A stretch of 64,000 nt of DNA from Nymphaea colorata (taxonomy: Eukaryota; Streptophyta; Magnoliopsida; Nymphaeales; Nymphaeaceae): NCBI RefSeq assembly GCF_008831285.2, contig NC_045140.1, positions 21,512,370-21,576,369 of the forward strand, read 5' to 3'. Numbering within the stretch: position 1 is the first letter of the stretch; every line of letters starts with the position of its first letter. A program made the position numbers and the translations under genes. The notes below the pieces were generated by a model. That model saw nothing but the letters and a program-made list of their open reading frames with translations. It was not told the DNA's origin and did not search any database. Of the stretch, positions 34,193 to 46,051 are shown one piece after another.

Positions 34193-35064
34193 TAAAAAGC
34201 CAGTGACACCGTGCCTTTGCTCAAACTCTACAATAGAAGCAAGTCAATCTCCATGGTGTTAGTGTCTGCCATATTGATGGACAATCATTGATTCAATATT
34301 AATCATTTCAATGCAATAGCAATATCTACTATATGGGGTACCTTTGAAATTAGTAGGTCTAGATAACTTGAAGGTAGCCGATCGTAGGATGAACAAATCT
34401 GTTAATTGAGCTTGTAATGTTTGTGTTAATTGCAGATATAGAGATGCGCTCTTAAAGGGTGTTTCATGGCATGTAATATTTGTTCCATATAAAATAAAAA
34501 AAGTTGACAATTTACTATCCATAAAAAATTCAGCCATGATTTGCCTAGAATTCATTTCGTCTACATGATTCATTTGGATTGTTTTGAATCAATGTACTCG
34601 TAATTATATCTATTTTTTCAAATGTTCACATAGTCAGATTCAAATTCAAATTTAAATATGTTGAGATCCAAAATTCGATTTTGCAATTAGAATCCGTTTT
34701 TCACATTTATATTAATCTGAATTTTGAACCGAACCTGACCGATTTTCAACATGTAAGAACATTGAATGTATGACATTTAGTTTTAACTAATTCTTATCTA
34801 AGTACAATATGATATTTCTGTATATCCCAATCAAAATCAACATCCGAGCAGATGTTATTTCTTTAATCAGAATCCTATTAGTTTTCTTAATCAGAGATTA
34901 AATTTTGTTCCATGTCTGATTTTTTTTAGAATGGTTCAGTCGATCCACATTCCTATCTTCAATCTAGCTAACTAGTTCTTAAAGAAGGACAAGCATTACG
35001 ACGCAGCTTCTGCATGCGTTCCAAAATCTTCCTGAACTAAAATTCGACTAAGAAAGTTGCGAAT
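33800..35064 (+). repeat. Direct segmental repeat, copy 1, with long TA microsatellite
   Basis: Matches 52,665-53,850 over its length. Landmarks are AACCATACCCATACACACAT, AGATTCCTCCACCTTCAAGT, TAATAGATCTGATTTT, AATATTTGTTCCATATAAAA and GTCGATCCACATTCCTATCT. A TA microsatellite of about 80 bp sits at 34,109-34,189. The same position in copy 2 has only about 20 bp. Non-coding. Confidence 0.85.
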
Positions 35065-36053
35065 TTTGTAACCCCAACTCTTAATTGTAAGCGGCCCCAA
35101 AGAGAAGCATCCCTCCGTCTATGTCTATCCTGATGATAAACATCGACTCACCGCGACCATATCTTGGATTCTCAGTACATACGTAGCGCATGTCATGCAT
35201 GCATTATCAACAGTGGTGGAGGCACGTGGAAGCATGGCCTTGCTTGATTTCTGACCACCAACTGCTAAGCTTAGATGATGAAATGTCCCCAGGTGATCAT
35301 GAGAAGCTTCAACCAACTTCTTCACTTCTTACAAACACCAATCTCAGCCCTTGACATTCGCTGGCAGACGGTAAGGACTTGGTCGTGGGTCGGGGATCGA
35401 ACTAGTTAGCAAGCATCAACCACGTTCAATATTATGGGCCGGCCTTCTGTCCGGCTTCCAGCGAATCTTTGGGCCTAAGGTGAAAACAATAGAGCTTGGT
35501 GCCGAGGAAAAAAATTCAATAAATGTTTTATTCAAATCAGGGCTGCGTCGGCTCGTTTCAACCGGACACATTTGAGCTATTCAAATAAATGATCAGTTCG
35601 GAACGGTAGCTGACGGGCTCACTGGGGGCTTCGTCAGGTGGAAGTGGGGAGTGGGGAGGGGGAGAGAATGAGAAAAAGTAAAACAGGAGAAAAAAAAAAT
35701 TATAAAAATTAGAGTTTCATCTAGCATGTCCGGTCAAATGATGAACGACTCTGATCTGAACAGCTACAAAAATTGAATAGCGTTCAATTTTTCCAGAGAA
35801 GCATATCAGTTTAAGGATAACCATTAAGAATAATTTGATATACGCATACAAACTAGTTTAAGGATGACCACTAAAAATAATTTGATATACGCATCGGTTT
35901 GTATGCGCGTGTGTGTGTGTGCATATACATATATATAAGTGAGATTCACCATAGACACCATCATGTGACCGGAAAACTCAAACCACCTGCTCAGATGGCA
36001 TACTCAAAGATGTCACAATCAATTTTCTTGTGAAATATGTTCGAGGTAGGCCA
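35065..36053 (+). repeat. Segmental duplication, second copy, part left of Copia-1
   Basis: Matches 18,455-19,595 with small deletions. It ends exactly at the Copia-1 target-site duplication GGCCA (36,049-36,053). Confidence 0.85.
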
Positions 36054-36727
36054 TGTTGGGTCGGGTCCAGCCTTAAGATCCGACCCGGCCCGTCACTTAA
36101 GTGACGGGCGGGTGAAAGGGAGGGCACCCGATGGTGCCCTTCTCTCTTACGGCTTTACGCCTCTCTCTCTCACGGCTTCTCTTTTGGGAAAAAGAGAAGG
36201 GACCTCTTGTGGCTGCATACGGGAGGAGAAGGAGAAGGAGAAGAAGAAGAGGAAGGCAAGGAAGAGAAGAGGAGAAACAAGGCGCGTGGGTCGATTGGCA
36301 CGTCAAGAAGAAAGAGGAAAGACAAAGAAGGAAAAATGAAGGGAGTCTTCATTGGATGATTTCTTTCTTGAATCTTTGGGGCTCTTTCTTTCATTCGCAT
36401 AAGAGAGTGTTATTGTTCTCTTGAGTTCACTGTTTTTCTTAAAACAGTAGGAATATTGTTGCTCGTGTATTTGGCTCCCTTTCTTGATATATAGAAGGTT
36501 TCTCTTGCCCGTGGTTTTTTACCCTATTATTGGAGGTTTTTCCACGTAAATTGGTCTCCTATTTTTCTGCATCATTTAGCATATATTTTGACATATATTG
36601 CTGCAATAGTGGTGTTGGAAACTCGTTCTTTTGCTCGCTGCCCTGTGATTCCGTTTTTAGCAGTTTTGTGATGGATTGCCCTCTTTTATTGTTGTTGAGC
36701 ATTCTTTTGGGGGACACAACTATAACA
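36054..36727 (+). repeat. Copia-1 5' LTR
   Basis: 674 bp, TG...CA ends, TA-containing promoter region and purine-rich stretch (GAGAAGGAGAAGGAGAAG near 36,225). The frames over it on both strands are LTR sequence, not genes. Confidence 0.96.
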
Positions 36728-36730
36728 AAG

Positions 36731-36743
36731 TGGTATCAGAGCC
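36731..36743 (+). other. Copia-1 primer-binding site
   Basis: TGGTATCAGAGCC, complementary to the 3' part of plant initiator-methionine tRNA, three bases after the 5' LTR. Typical of plant copia elements. Confidence 0.95.
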
Positions 36744-36794
36744 AGGTTAGCACCAAGTTAGCGCCAGAGTGGTTGTGTGCATTCTTATTAAAGG

Positions 36795-39700
36795 ATGGAG
36801 TCGACCCCTACTAGAATGGTCTCTTTAAATGAGAACAATTGGACTATATAGAAAGCAAAAATGGAAGATTTGCTGTATTGTAAAGACTTATATGCACCCA
36901 TTGAGAACCAGAAGCCAACGAATATGACAGATGAAAAATAGAAATTATTGGATAGGAAAACCATTGGCACCATCAGACAATGGTTAGATGACTGTGTTTT
37001 TCATTTGGTATCCGCAGAAACGAGCGCGAAGTCGTTATGGCAGAAGTTGCATGATCTTTACGAGAGGAAAACAGCTGGGAACAAGGCTTTCTTGATTAGG
37101 CAATTGGTAAATCTGAAACTTAGAGAGAGAAAACCAGTGTCAGAGCATTTGAATGAAGTGCAGAGCATAATCAATCAGTTGTCAGCTATGAAAATGATAT
37201 TAGATGATGAGTTACAGACACTCTTGTTGCTTAGATCTCTTCCCGACAGTTGGGAGACTTTAGTTGTTTCTTTGAGCAACTCCGCTCCAGATGGTGTGCT
37301 TACGATAAAGCATGTAACCAGCAGCATTCTAAATGAAGAAACAAGGAGAAAGTCTCTTGGTATTGGTAGCTCGCGAGTGCTAGTGATGGGAGACAGGGCA
37401 GACAGAAGAACCGTAACAAATGGCATGGTAGGTCAAACTCTAGGTCCAAATCAAAACCCAAGATGACAGGTAAATGTTTTCACTGTGGTATTCCAGGGCA
37501 CAAAAAGATTGATTGCAAGAAATTGAAAGAAGAAAAAGAGCAGAAAAAGAAGACTCAAGAGAATGTGAAGCCAAAAGAGTACACTGCATTTGCTTTAGAT
37601 GATGAGGTAGTGTTATTTTTATCTGAAAAAAATGATTGTCTTACAGTTTAGAATGGTGATTCTACATGGATTTTAGATACAGGGGCATCATATCATGCCA
37701 CGCCATGTAAAGAGTTATTCTTATCCTACAGAGTAGGTGATTTTGGAGTAGTTCATATGGGCAACAGTGACACTTCGAAGATTGTTGGGATAAGAGATGT
37801 TTGCATTCAGACGAACACATGATGCAAGTTAACTTTGAGAGATGTGAGACATGTTCCAGACTTGAGAATGAATTTGATTTCTGCAGGAAGACTAAGTGAA
37901 GATGGATATTGTACTTCGTTTAGTCAGACAGGTTGGAAACTTACCAAGGGGGCACTAGTGTTGGCTAGAGGTGACAGATTTGGCTCTTTGTATGGGATGA
38001 AGTCTCGAATCAGTAGTGTAGATGTCAATACAGTTACTGGTGGTACTTCGTCAGATTTGTAGCATAAGAGGTTAGGTCACATGAGTCAAAAAAGAATCGA
38101 CTTGCTCACCAAGAAGAATTTGTTACCAAAGGCAGATGGTGCACAGATATCTCCATGTGATAATTGTTTGGTTGGTAAGTTGCATCGAGTTTCCTTTCAA
38201 AAAAAGCGCTCTTCAAAAACTAAACATGTTTTAGATTTAGATTATTCAGATGTATGTGGACCTATAAATGTGACATCTAAAGGTGGAGCATCCTATTTTG
38301 TTATATTTATTGATGATGCATCTAAGAAGGTATGGGCCTTTACAATGAAAAGCAAAAGTGAAGTAAGTAGTATTTTCATGACTTTTCATGCAGCGGTTGA
38401 GCGCGAGACTGGTAAGAAGATGAAGAGACTGCGTACAGATAATGGTGGTGAGTACATAGCATATTCTTTACGAGATTAATGTCTAAAGCATGGTATTAGA
38501 CATGAAAAGGCAGTTCCTTATACTCCACAGCATAATGGAGTTGCAGAAAGGATGAATATAAACAATAATCGAGAGAGTTAGAAGTTTGTTATCTAAGTTG
38601 CCTAAGTATTTTTGGGCAGAAGCAATACGTACTGCAGTTTATTTAATAAACAGGCCTCCTTCAGTGCCTCTAGATGAAGACATTCCACATAGACTTTGGT
38701 CAGATGAAGATGTTAAGTATGATCACCTCAGAGTTTTTTGTTGCAAAGCGTTTATGCATGTACCTAAAGAACATATGACCAAATTAGATGATAAAACTAT
38801 TCCTCTAATATTTCTTGGTTATGCAGATGATGAATTTGGTTACAGGTTATGAGATCCAAAAAATGACAAAATCTACAGGAGTCGTGATGTTGTCTTCAGA
38901 GAGGATCAGACTATTGAAGATGTCATGGAAGACACGAAGTCATGTGTGAATGCTAGTGGTGTTCATGAGCCAACCTATGCAGAACCTGAATAACTTTCAT
39001 TTGAGCATGGTGAGACTGATGAAGATGTAGAGGAAGAGGAAAGAGAGACAGATGAGCAGTATACAGATGGCAGCCCTATGGAGACTCAAACTGATTATGA
39101 GCATGAGTTAGAGGGAGAGCTTCCTTCGCATTCAGAGCCAATTGAGGAGCAATTGGGTAGAGGTAAAAGAACACGTATACCATCTACTAGATATTTTACT
39201 GATGAATATATTATGTTTACAGATAGTGGAGAGCCAGAATGCTATGCAGAGGTGCTAAATGATGTGAATAAAGATGAATGGATTAAAACTATAAAGGATG
39301 AGATGAATTCTTTATACAAGAATCACACTTTTGATTTGGTAGATCTACCAAAAGGTAAGAAAGTGTTGCAGAACAAGTGGGTCTACAAGCTTAAAATGAA
39401 GGCAAGTTGAGATACAAAGCTCGGTTAGTGGTGAAAGGTTTCAAGCAAGAAAGAGGTATTGATTTTGATGAAATTTTTTCTCCTGTTGTTAAAATGTCAT
39501 CTATTAGGGTAATACTTGGTTTGATGGCTTGTCTAGACTTGGAGTTGGAGCAGTTAGATGTAAAAACTGCTTTTCTTTATGGAGATCTAGAGGAAGAAAT
39601 CTACATGACACAACCAGAAGGTTTTGTGGTTGCCAGGAAGAAAAACATGGTTTGTAAGTTGAAAAAGAGCTTGTATGGACTTAAACAAGCACCTAGACAG

Positions 39701-40792
39701 TGGTATAAGAAATTTGATGCATTTATGATAAATCAAAAGTATCGCAGGTCAGCCGTAGATCATTGTGTCTACATCAGAGAGTTCTCATCAGGTAGCTTCA
39801 TTATCTTGTTGTTATATGTAGATGACATGCTTATTGTTGGACAGTATTATCAATTGATTAGCCAATTGAAGATCGATATGGGCAAGTTCTTTGATATGAA
39901 ACACTTGAGGCCAGCACAATAATTGTTAGGCATGAGGATTGTTCGTGATAGGAAGACCAAGAAGTTGTGGTTATCACAAGAGAAATACATTGAGAAGGTG
40001 CTTAGCAAGTTCAAAATGAAAGATGCTAAAACTATGAGTACACCTTTAGCAGCACATTTTAAATTGAGAAATCAGCAATGTTCTTCTTCAGCAGATGAGA
40101 AAGAAAGAATGGAGAATGTTTCATATGCCTCCGCAGTAGGGAGTCTCATGTATGCTATGGTTTGCACACGCCCAGACTTGGCTTATGCAGTTAGTGTAGT
40201 CAGCAGGTTCTTGTCAAATCCAGGCAAGGAGCATTGGGTAGCAGTGAAGTGGATCCTAAGGTATCTGAAAAGTGCTTTCACTTACTGTTTATGTTTTGGT
40301 GAATCTAATCCAGAGATACAAGGATTTGTTGATGCAGACATGACACGTGATTTGAACTCTAGGAAGTCTTTTTCTGGTTATGTTTTTACTTTTGCAGGGG
40401 GAGCTGTATCATGGCAGTCCAGGTTGCAGAAGTGTGTTGCTCTTTCCACTACAGAGGCAGAATATATTGCAGCAACTGAAGCTTGTAAAGAGTTGTTGTG
40501 GATGAAGAGTTTTCTTCATGATATAGGCCTTAGTCAGAAGACCTATGTGTTGCATTGTGATAGCTAAAGCGCTATACACTTGGCGAAGAATTCAGCGTTC
40601 CATTCAAGGACTAAGCACATTGATGTCAGATATCATTGGATTCGTAATGTGCTTGAGCAGAAATTGATTCAGTTAGAGAAGATACAGACAGAGAAGAATC
40701 CTGCAGATATGATGACGAAGTCTCTACCTAAGGAGAAACATGACATGTGTAGAGACCTAGTTGGGATGACTACCTTTAAAGCAGTGTATTAA
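36795..40792 (+). pseudogene. Copia-1 gag-pol polyprotein, multiply broken
   Basis: Reading order: gag (36,795-37,466), CCHC zinc knuckle CFHCGIPGHKKIDC (37,475-37,516), protease WILDTGASYH (about 37,668-37,697), GAG-pre-integrase with RLGHMSQK and CDNCLVGK (38,070-38,180), integrase core with DNGGEY and PYTPQHNGVAER (to 38,550), reverse transcriptase with LLLYVDDMLIVG (39,407-39,922), RNase H with STTEAEYIA (to 40,792). Ten in-frame stops are seen (36,849; 36,939; 37,649; 37,820; 38,060; 38,477; 38,850; 38,991; 39,920; 40,565) and three frameshifts (near 37,400, 38,560 and 39,405). At least four stops replace expected tryptophans. It cannot make an intact polyprotein. Confidence 0.95.
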
Positions 40793-40828
40793 TTTTGTTC
40801 TTTTTGCAGGTATGTTCCCTCTCTTGAG

Positions 40829-40843
40829 GCTGGAGGGGGAGTT
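40829..40843 (+). other. Copia-1 polypurine tract
   Basis: GGCTGGAGGGGGAGT immediately before the 3' LTR. This is the expected primer site for plus-strand DNA synthesis. Confidence 0.85.
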
Positions 40844-41517
40844 TGTTGGGTCAGGTCCAACCTCAAGACCCGACCCGGCCCGTCACTTAAGTGACAGGTG
40901 GGTGAAAGGGAGGGCACCCGATGGTGCCCTTCTCTCTTACGGCTTTACGGCTCTCTCTCTCGTGGCTTCTCTTTTGGGGAAAAAGAGAAGGGACCTCTTG
41001 TGGCTGCATACGGGAGGAGAATGAGAAGGAGAAGAAGAAGGGGAAGGCAAGGAAGAGAAGAGGAGAAGCAAGGCACGTGGGTCAATTGGCACGCCAAGAA
41101 GAAAGAGGAAAGACAAAGAAGGAAAAATGAAGGGAGTCTTCATTGAATGATTTCTTTCTTGAATCTTTGGGGCTCTTTCTTTCATTCGCATAAGAGAGTG
41201 TTATTGCTCTCTTGAGTTCACTGTTTTTCTTAAAACAGTAGGGATATTGTTGCTCGTGTATTTGGCTCCCTTTCTTGATATATAGAAAGTTTCTCTTGCC
41301 CGTGGTTTTTTACCCCATTATTGGGGGTTTTCCACGTAAATTGGTCTCCTATTTTTCTGCATTATTTAGCATATATTTTGACGTATATTGCTGCAATAGT
41401 GGTGTTGGAAACTCGTTCTTTTGCTCGCTGCCCTGTGATTCCGTTTTTAGCAGTTTTGTGGTGGATTGCCCTCTTTTATTGTTGTTGAGCATTCTTTTGG
41501 GGGACACCACTATAACA
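40844..41517 (+). repeat. Copia-1 3' LTR
   Basis: 674 bp, same ends as the 5' LTR, followed by the target-site copy GGCCA. Confidence 0.96.
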
Positions 41518-42330
41518 GGCCATAAATGAACTGCACTTGTAGACATGAATTTTCCAGCAGAACAGCCATTTGGACGAGAGCTACAAATACATCACTAGGG
41601 GAGACATATTGGGTTAAGAAGTACTCCAAATAGAAATTGAAGTTTTGGTTTCTAGATGCTTGCCTTAAATGTTTATTATCTCATTCTATGAGTTTTGCTT
41701 TTTCCTTCACGTGACTTGCCTTTCGGAGGCACGAGCGATGAATGAAGAGGGCGACCAATCGAGTTTTTGTCAACTTTTACTCAATTCGATTTTGCACATT
41801 CAAATTCAAACCTTATTTTTTTGGATATGAACTTGGAGTCAGACTTGGTTCAACAGACATAGCATAACTGATTTGCTTTTTGAATTGCTCTCGGTTAAAT
41901 TTTCATGGGTATTATTTTTTTTACTATAAACAGTAGAATGTGTGACACTCGAGTGAATAATGTATCATCTTAAAATCATCCAAGTCTTATAGCAGCTTTA
42001 GATAGATCCCGAGGTGAGGCAGGTTGGAGGAAGAGGGGCTTCACCTTCTCACTCACATCTAGATACATCACTGCTGCCTCAAAGCTATGAATAAGGCTTA
42101 TGAGGACATCTAGGAAAAAGCAATCAGTTCATATTGCCTGAGATACAATGTTTATTGGATTCCACAAAATCAGGTTCTTTGTAATCAGATGCTGACTTGT
42201 ACTTAAAGACTCCAAATTTTATTTATCCAAATTCGAATAAGAATCAGACTAGCATAAGGTCAGACGGTTATATGTAACCAGGCTAGATCTTTATCAGATT
42301 CTGACGTAAGCCTGTCGAGCATTTGGATCA
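41518..42330 (+). repeat. Segmental duplication, second copy, part right of Copia-1
   Basis: Continues the match to 19,590-20,130 (TGAACTGCACTTGTAGACAT, TACAAATACATCACTAGGGG, AATCAGGTTCTTTGTAATCA). In the first copy this DNA leads straight into the NLR2 3' end. Here no NLR follows. Confidence 0.85.
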
Positions 42331-43304
42331 GACAAGGCTCTCTCGCTCTAAACAAATAAACAGTTAAGTACATGAAATGAAAGAATGGAAACTTCTTGGT
42401 TTGTGTGTGTGTTTTTTTTTTCTCGGCAAATGTTTAATCACTTTGGGGTTGGAGAAGATGGTGGCTTTAACTGTTCAACATCGTGGAAGGTCCATCCGAC
42501 GTGGTTATAAAAAACATTCCCCACCAAAAGCTGTTGTCAGTGCTTACCCCTTCTTCATCTCTTCTCCTTAATTGAGTTAAAATTAAGGCTTGGCATGGGG
42601 CCTAGTTTGAAAAAAAATCGGTTCATGGGCTTGATGGGGTTGGATTCGGTTTAATAAGTTATTTAATATTATTTTTATTTTATTAATAATATACATTTAT
42701 TATAAAAAATTTATTTTATATTTAAAAATAATTTTTAAATTGGGTCAACTTGAGTTTAGGGCATTAGGCTGAGCCCGAGCTTGGGCATCGAGTTGGCCCG
42801 ATGCCTATGCCTAATTAAAACAAAATACCCAAAAAGGGAGTTGTAGCGTAAGCCCAAATGCTCCCTACGTTACGTGCATCTAAACATGGCCCTCTTTTTT
42901 TTTTTCAAGTGGATTGGATAGCGTGTTATGGCCACGTATTCTGTTTTCAATCTCAGTTATAGAGCATTAATGGCATTGAGAAGTATTAAACTTGGTATTA
43001 GAAGTACCATTATAAAGGCCAAGTGATGTGATTATTGTCTCCCCTCTTCTCTCTCTCTCTTTTTCTAAATAATGGGTAATACAACTGATCCTGTTGGGTG
43101 GCATGTAATGACACGTCTCCTATTTGGTAATAGAAATGGTCCGGTTGGATGGCCTGTAATAGACACATCTCCTATTTGATTCCTAAGTGCATTAATATTT
43201 TGATGGCATTAAGAGATGTTGGTATTGAGTGGAATGGCATTTAATGTAGTTTAATGGACGAGGTGTTGTCTCTCTCTCTGGTGACATTAAGATGCTAACT
43301 GTAT
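42331..43304. other. Intergenic DNA
   Basis: AT-rich, no gene recognised. 42,590-42,850 has GGGCTTGATGGGGTTGG / GAGTTGGCCCGATGCC-type text common in short non-autonomous elements. A unit of about 57 bp (CACGTCTCCTATTTGG; CACATCTCCTATTTGA) is imperfectly doubled at 43,085-43,180. Confidence 0.45.
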
Positions 43305-44850
43305 CTATATGCTTGTCATGGTCTGTAGCTTAAAAATCAGATTCTGAATTACTTTATCTAGATGTTTATATAAGTTGGCATAAGTTGGGAATTGTCAGAA
43401 GTTTGATGGTATTGAATTTTGGTTCAACAAAAAGGTCCTTCGGTACGTCGCAAGAGCTGATTGTAAGTTTCAAGCTATAATGGTCACATTTATGTGATTA
43501 ACAAAAAGGAATTATTGTACAAGGTTATTATTATTGCATGGCACTTAGTTTTGAAACACATGATCTGGGTCATTGGCTCATCGTCATTTGCTACTTCCTT
43601 TTTTCTCTTTTGCAGAACCAGGAAAGGTTTTCACTAAATGATCAGACGTCGGAGTTTCAAAATAAGGGTTCCAGACCCCATGAATGTAGTCTGACCAAGC
43701 TAAGGGTTCCAGACCCCATGAATGTAGTCCGACCAAGCTTCACAATATCAACTTAAGACGCTGCCAAGATCAACAACCCAAATGGCTATTAGAAAATGCA
43801 AGGAGGTGGTATTAACTGAAAGCCTTGAGAGAGCGTTTGATAGTCAAGTCAAAAATGAAATTTACGAAACGCTTTGTTCCACAGAGAAACATGGGGCAAA
43901 GGCGTGTTTGAATAATGAGGAGATGACGTTGGGACTTGAGTGAACCTGAGGCTACTCAATTGCTCGAAAGATAACCTCACATGAATTAAACTAATCGCCC
44001 GATACTCATTGAGCTGCCAGACCAACTATGCTACACCTTTATCTTACATTCACGTTTGTTTGTTGGATCTGCCAATGCCATCCAATTCAAAAATTTCACT
44101 TAATTTGAAAGACATGGCATTGTGTGGTGTTTGTTGGAAGTGCGATAGGAATAGCGAAAAAAAAAAGAAAAAGAAAAACTTACCTAACGGCGCATGCGAC
44201 TCTTCTTGCTCACTGATCGGCCGCCCACAGCAAATGAGCAGCATGAGGAAAATCACGCCCCTCTATCGCGGCAGGTTCCACCTGCCACATCCCACCCGCA
44301 CCCCCACTTCCACCCCCCTTCTCTCTCTCTCTCTCTCGCTTCCTTCGTGGTCGTCGTCGATCTCCCTCTGCGTAGTGGGTTTTCTCCAACGGGCCTTTTG
44401 TTTTCAACCGAACTAGCCGCGTCTCAAATCTCTCGGTTCTCGTTCTGTTTGCAGGCACGACAGTCGGTTCCCCACCGTTAAACTTGATCGACACACAATT
44501 GGGGATCAGATAGCTAGGACGAGGGATCCAAGAACCAACAACCGCCAAGGCGCCTTTGTTTCGTAAGTACTGCACCTCACCCAGCTAGATCAAGCTTTGG
44601 TTTCCTTATTTTCTATTTCCCAGCGGTGGAGAACCTTGATTCGCAGCCCACACCCACATTCCTTTGCTGTTATGCTTCTGCTTTGCTGTTACGGCCCTGC
44701 TTGGCCATTCCTTCGAAGCTAAAACAAACTCTATCACCAGGGAAAAAATCATGCTCCTTTTTCCTTTGTAATTATAATTTTTAGATGTTACCTTTTTTGT
44801 TCATTTTGCCGATGAATAAGAAATCCGATGATTTTGGTCTAGTTTCGTTA
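43305..44850 (+). repeat. Dispersed repeat copy B, with gene-leader-like part
   Basis: Copy B of the repeat at 5,280-6,270. It is longer because of an insert at about 43,880-44,380. The leader-like part at 44,390-44,600 keeps the TTTCGTAAGT donor (GT at 44,563). It may be a duplicated promoter plus first exon of a gene whose body is not here. Confidence 0.75.
43663..43738 (+). repeat. 38-bp tandem duplication
   Basis: TAAGGGTTCCAGACCCCATG through GACCAAGC occurs twice (43,663-43,700; 43,701-43,738) with one base different. Copy A of the repeat has it once, near 5,562. Confidence 0.93.
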
Positions 44851-44930
44851 GCAAATGTTTGTGCCTCGTCATCATCCCGAGATATGTCAAATCAAGAACG
44901 AATTGAGAGAGAGACAGAGTCATCTTCCTC

Positions 44931-45236
44931 TTATCCATAGGGTAGAAGCGGTTTGATGATCCAGTAGTCCAGAAACAAGAAGAAAAACGCCACGAACAAA
45001 CAGAATTTGCGAACACCACGAGGGAGGTCATGGCAGAAAACCAAGACGAATAGAGAGTACGAATGCCACTGCCACAGCAATGTAACATGCAGCCGGTAAC
45101 AGTTTTGATACAGCAAGATCAGCGCAGCTGAGCCTGCCCAGTTGAACGCAACAACACACGCTGGCAACCGCCGATCCCTTGTCGAAATATTGATCCTAAT
45201 GCTCCTCCGTCTTCGGAGGAGGCTGTTCACTACCAT
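44931..45236 (-). CDS. Unrecognised small membrane-protein-like ORF, left copy
   Basis: 101-codon frame, MVVNSLLRRRRSIRINIS at the start. The C-terminal half is strongly hydrophobic (VRKFCLFVAFFFLFLDYW), suggesting a membrane segment. It is an inverted duplicate of 50,863-51,165. Upstream (45,240-45,325) both copies share AACCAAACAAAAGCAAAG and a GA tract followed by CACTTAAACGAGTG. A two-base difference inside the frame makes the two copies switch between the same two overlapping frames at different points, so the true frame is uncertain. Family unknown. It could be a gene fragment. Confidence 0.3.
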   Translation of the reverse strand: MVVNSLLRRRRSIRINISTRDRRLPACVVAFNWAGSAALILLYQNCYRLHVTLLWQWHSYSLFVLVFCHDLPRGVRKFCLFVAFFFLFLDYWIIKPLLPYG

Positions 45237-45239
45237 TGA

Positions 45240-45285
45240 TGGACATGTACCCTAATCTGCTAACCAAACAAAAGCAAAGCTACGG

Positions 45286-45320
<35 letters not shown>

Positions 45321-45330
45321 ACTTAAACGA
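45240..45330 (-). promoter_or_regulatory. GA-tract leader of the left ORF copy
   Basis: GA microsatellite at 45,289-45,319 followed by GCACTTAAACGAGTG. The same arrangement precedes the right copy (50,768-50,850, reverse orientation) and lies upstream of NLR3 (62,650-62,770). Probably part of a 5' leader. Confidence 0.45.
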
Positions 45331-45424
45331 GTGCAGTTTTTAGTAACTTATAAGAAAATGGTAGTATTTCCAACTTGTTACAAGAAACTAGAGCTGACTT
45401 TCAAATCTAATATCTTTTTGAAGA

Positions 45425-45718
45425 TTTTTCCCCTCTCTCTCTCTCTTTGATGGAGGGCTCCACATCGAGTACCTAATTTCCGAGAACATACTAGGAAATG
45501 GTGAAGGAAACAAGTTGATAAAAAGGGGGTGTGCAGTTCTTATAAATTTGAAGCCACTTTCCACTCCTTTCTACTCGATTGACGTCGAAGGTCAAATTTG
45601 CTTCGCTCCTTTTCTGCAAAACAAGAACTGCTTCACTTCATTCTTCCTCGAGCGGTGGTGCCACGTTTAGAGAACACAACTATACGGTAATGAAACTGCC
45701 TTTCCTGAATCTGCTTCC
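45425..45718 (+). promoter_or_regulatory. NLR-type promoter module without an NLR
   Basis: 45,425-45,560 is the reverse complement of the NLR1 upstream DNA 12,880-13,020 (GATGGAGGGCTCC, GGAAACAAGTTGATAAAAAG). 45,590-45,718 is the reverse complement of NLR3 upstream DNA 62,770-62,890 (GCGAAGCAAA, GAGGAAGAATGAA, TTTCATTACCGTA). A TATA-like CTTATAAATT lies near 45,540. Read on the plus strand it points toward the unrecognised ORF at 50.86 kb, but Copia-2 now lies between. Regulatory function is inferred. Confidence 0.55.
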
Positions 45719-46051
45719 TGTGAAGAAAAGACAACAAAAGGCAACAGAACAAAAACAGAGATATGACAGAGCTCAAATATGAAGGGAACGCACAAAGAAT
45801 TGTGTCTTCTATTGATAAATTGAACCTCCAAAAAGAATATAGAAATTAGTTACAAAACTGTTACAAGAATGCCGTGAAGGATATTTCAGCAACTGCTTGA
45901 AAGAGACGTCTCCACAAATATTTACAGTGGAATTTACAAAAGGGAATCATCAATTGTGCGGAATTGAAGACTAGTACTTCTGCAACTTCATAATTCATTA
46001 GTGTTGTCGATTATTGTTCCTTTTCATTAGTAAGAGCAACTGTCTTTAACA
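45719..46051 (-). repeat. Copia-2 3' LTR
   Basis: 333 bp. Lacks a 29-bp stretch (TACAGCATCCTTACAGAGGA and following) that the 5' LTR has near 50,528-50,556, so it has a deletion or the other LTR an insertion. Confidence 0.95.

Larger units (their letters stand above)
36054..41517 (+). mobile_element. Copia-1, full-length Ty1/copia LTR retrotransposon (inactive)
   Basis: Two 674-bp LTRs (36,054-36,727 and 40,844-41,517) start TGTTGGG and end AACA. The insertion is flanked by a 5-bp duplication GGCCA (36,049-36,053; 41,518-41,522). A primer-binding site TGGTATCAGAGCC follows the left LTR and a purine tract precedes the right one. Gene order gag, protease, integrase, reverse transcriptase, RNase H defines Ty1/copia. 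Motifs and the gag zinc knuckle resemble the Tnt1 type. By eye the LTRs differ at about 25 positions plus two single-base gaps, near 4 percent, so the insertion is fairly young. The coding region is broken many times. Confidence 0.97.

Noticed and set aside
36097..36424. Several Arg/Lys-rich or Ser/Pro-rich frames near 36.1-36.4 and 40.8-41.2 kb
   Set aside because: They lie in the purine-rich part of the Copia-1 LTRs and occur twice because the LTRs are repeated.
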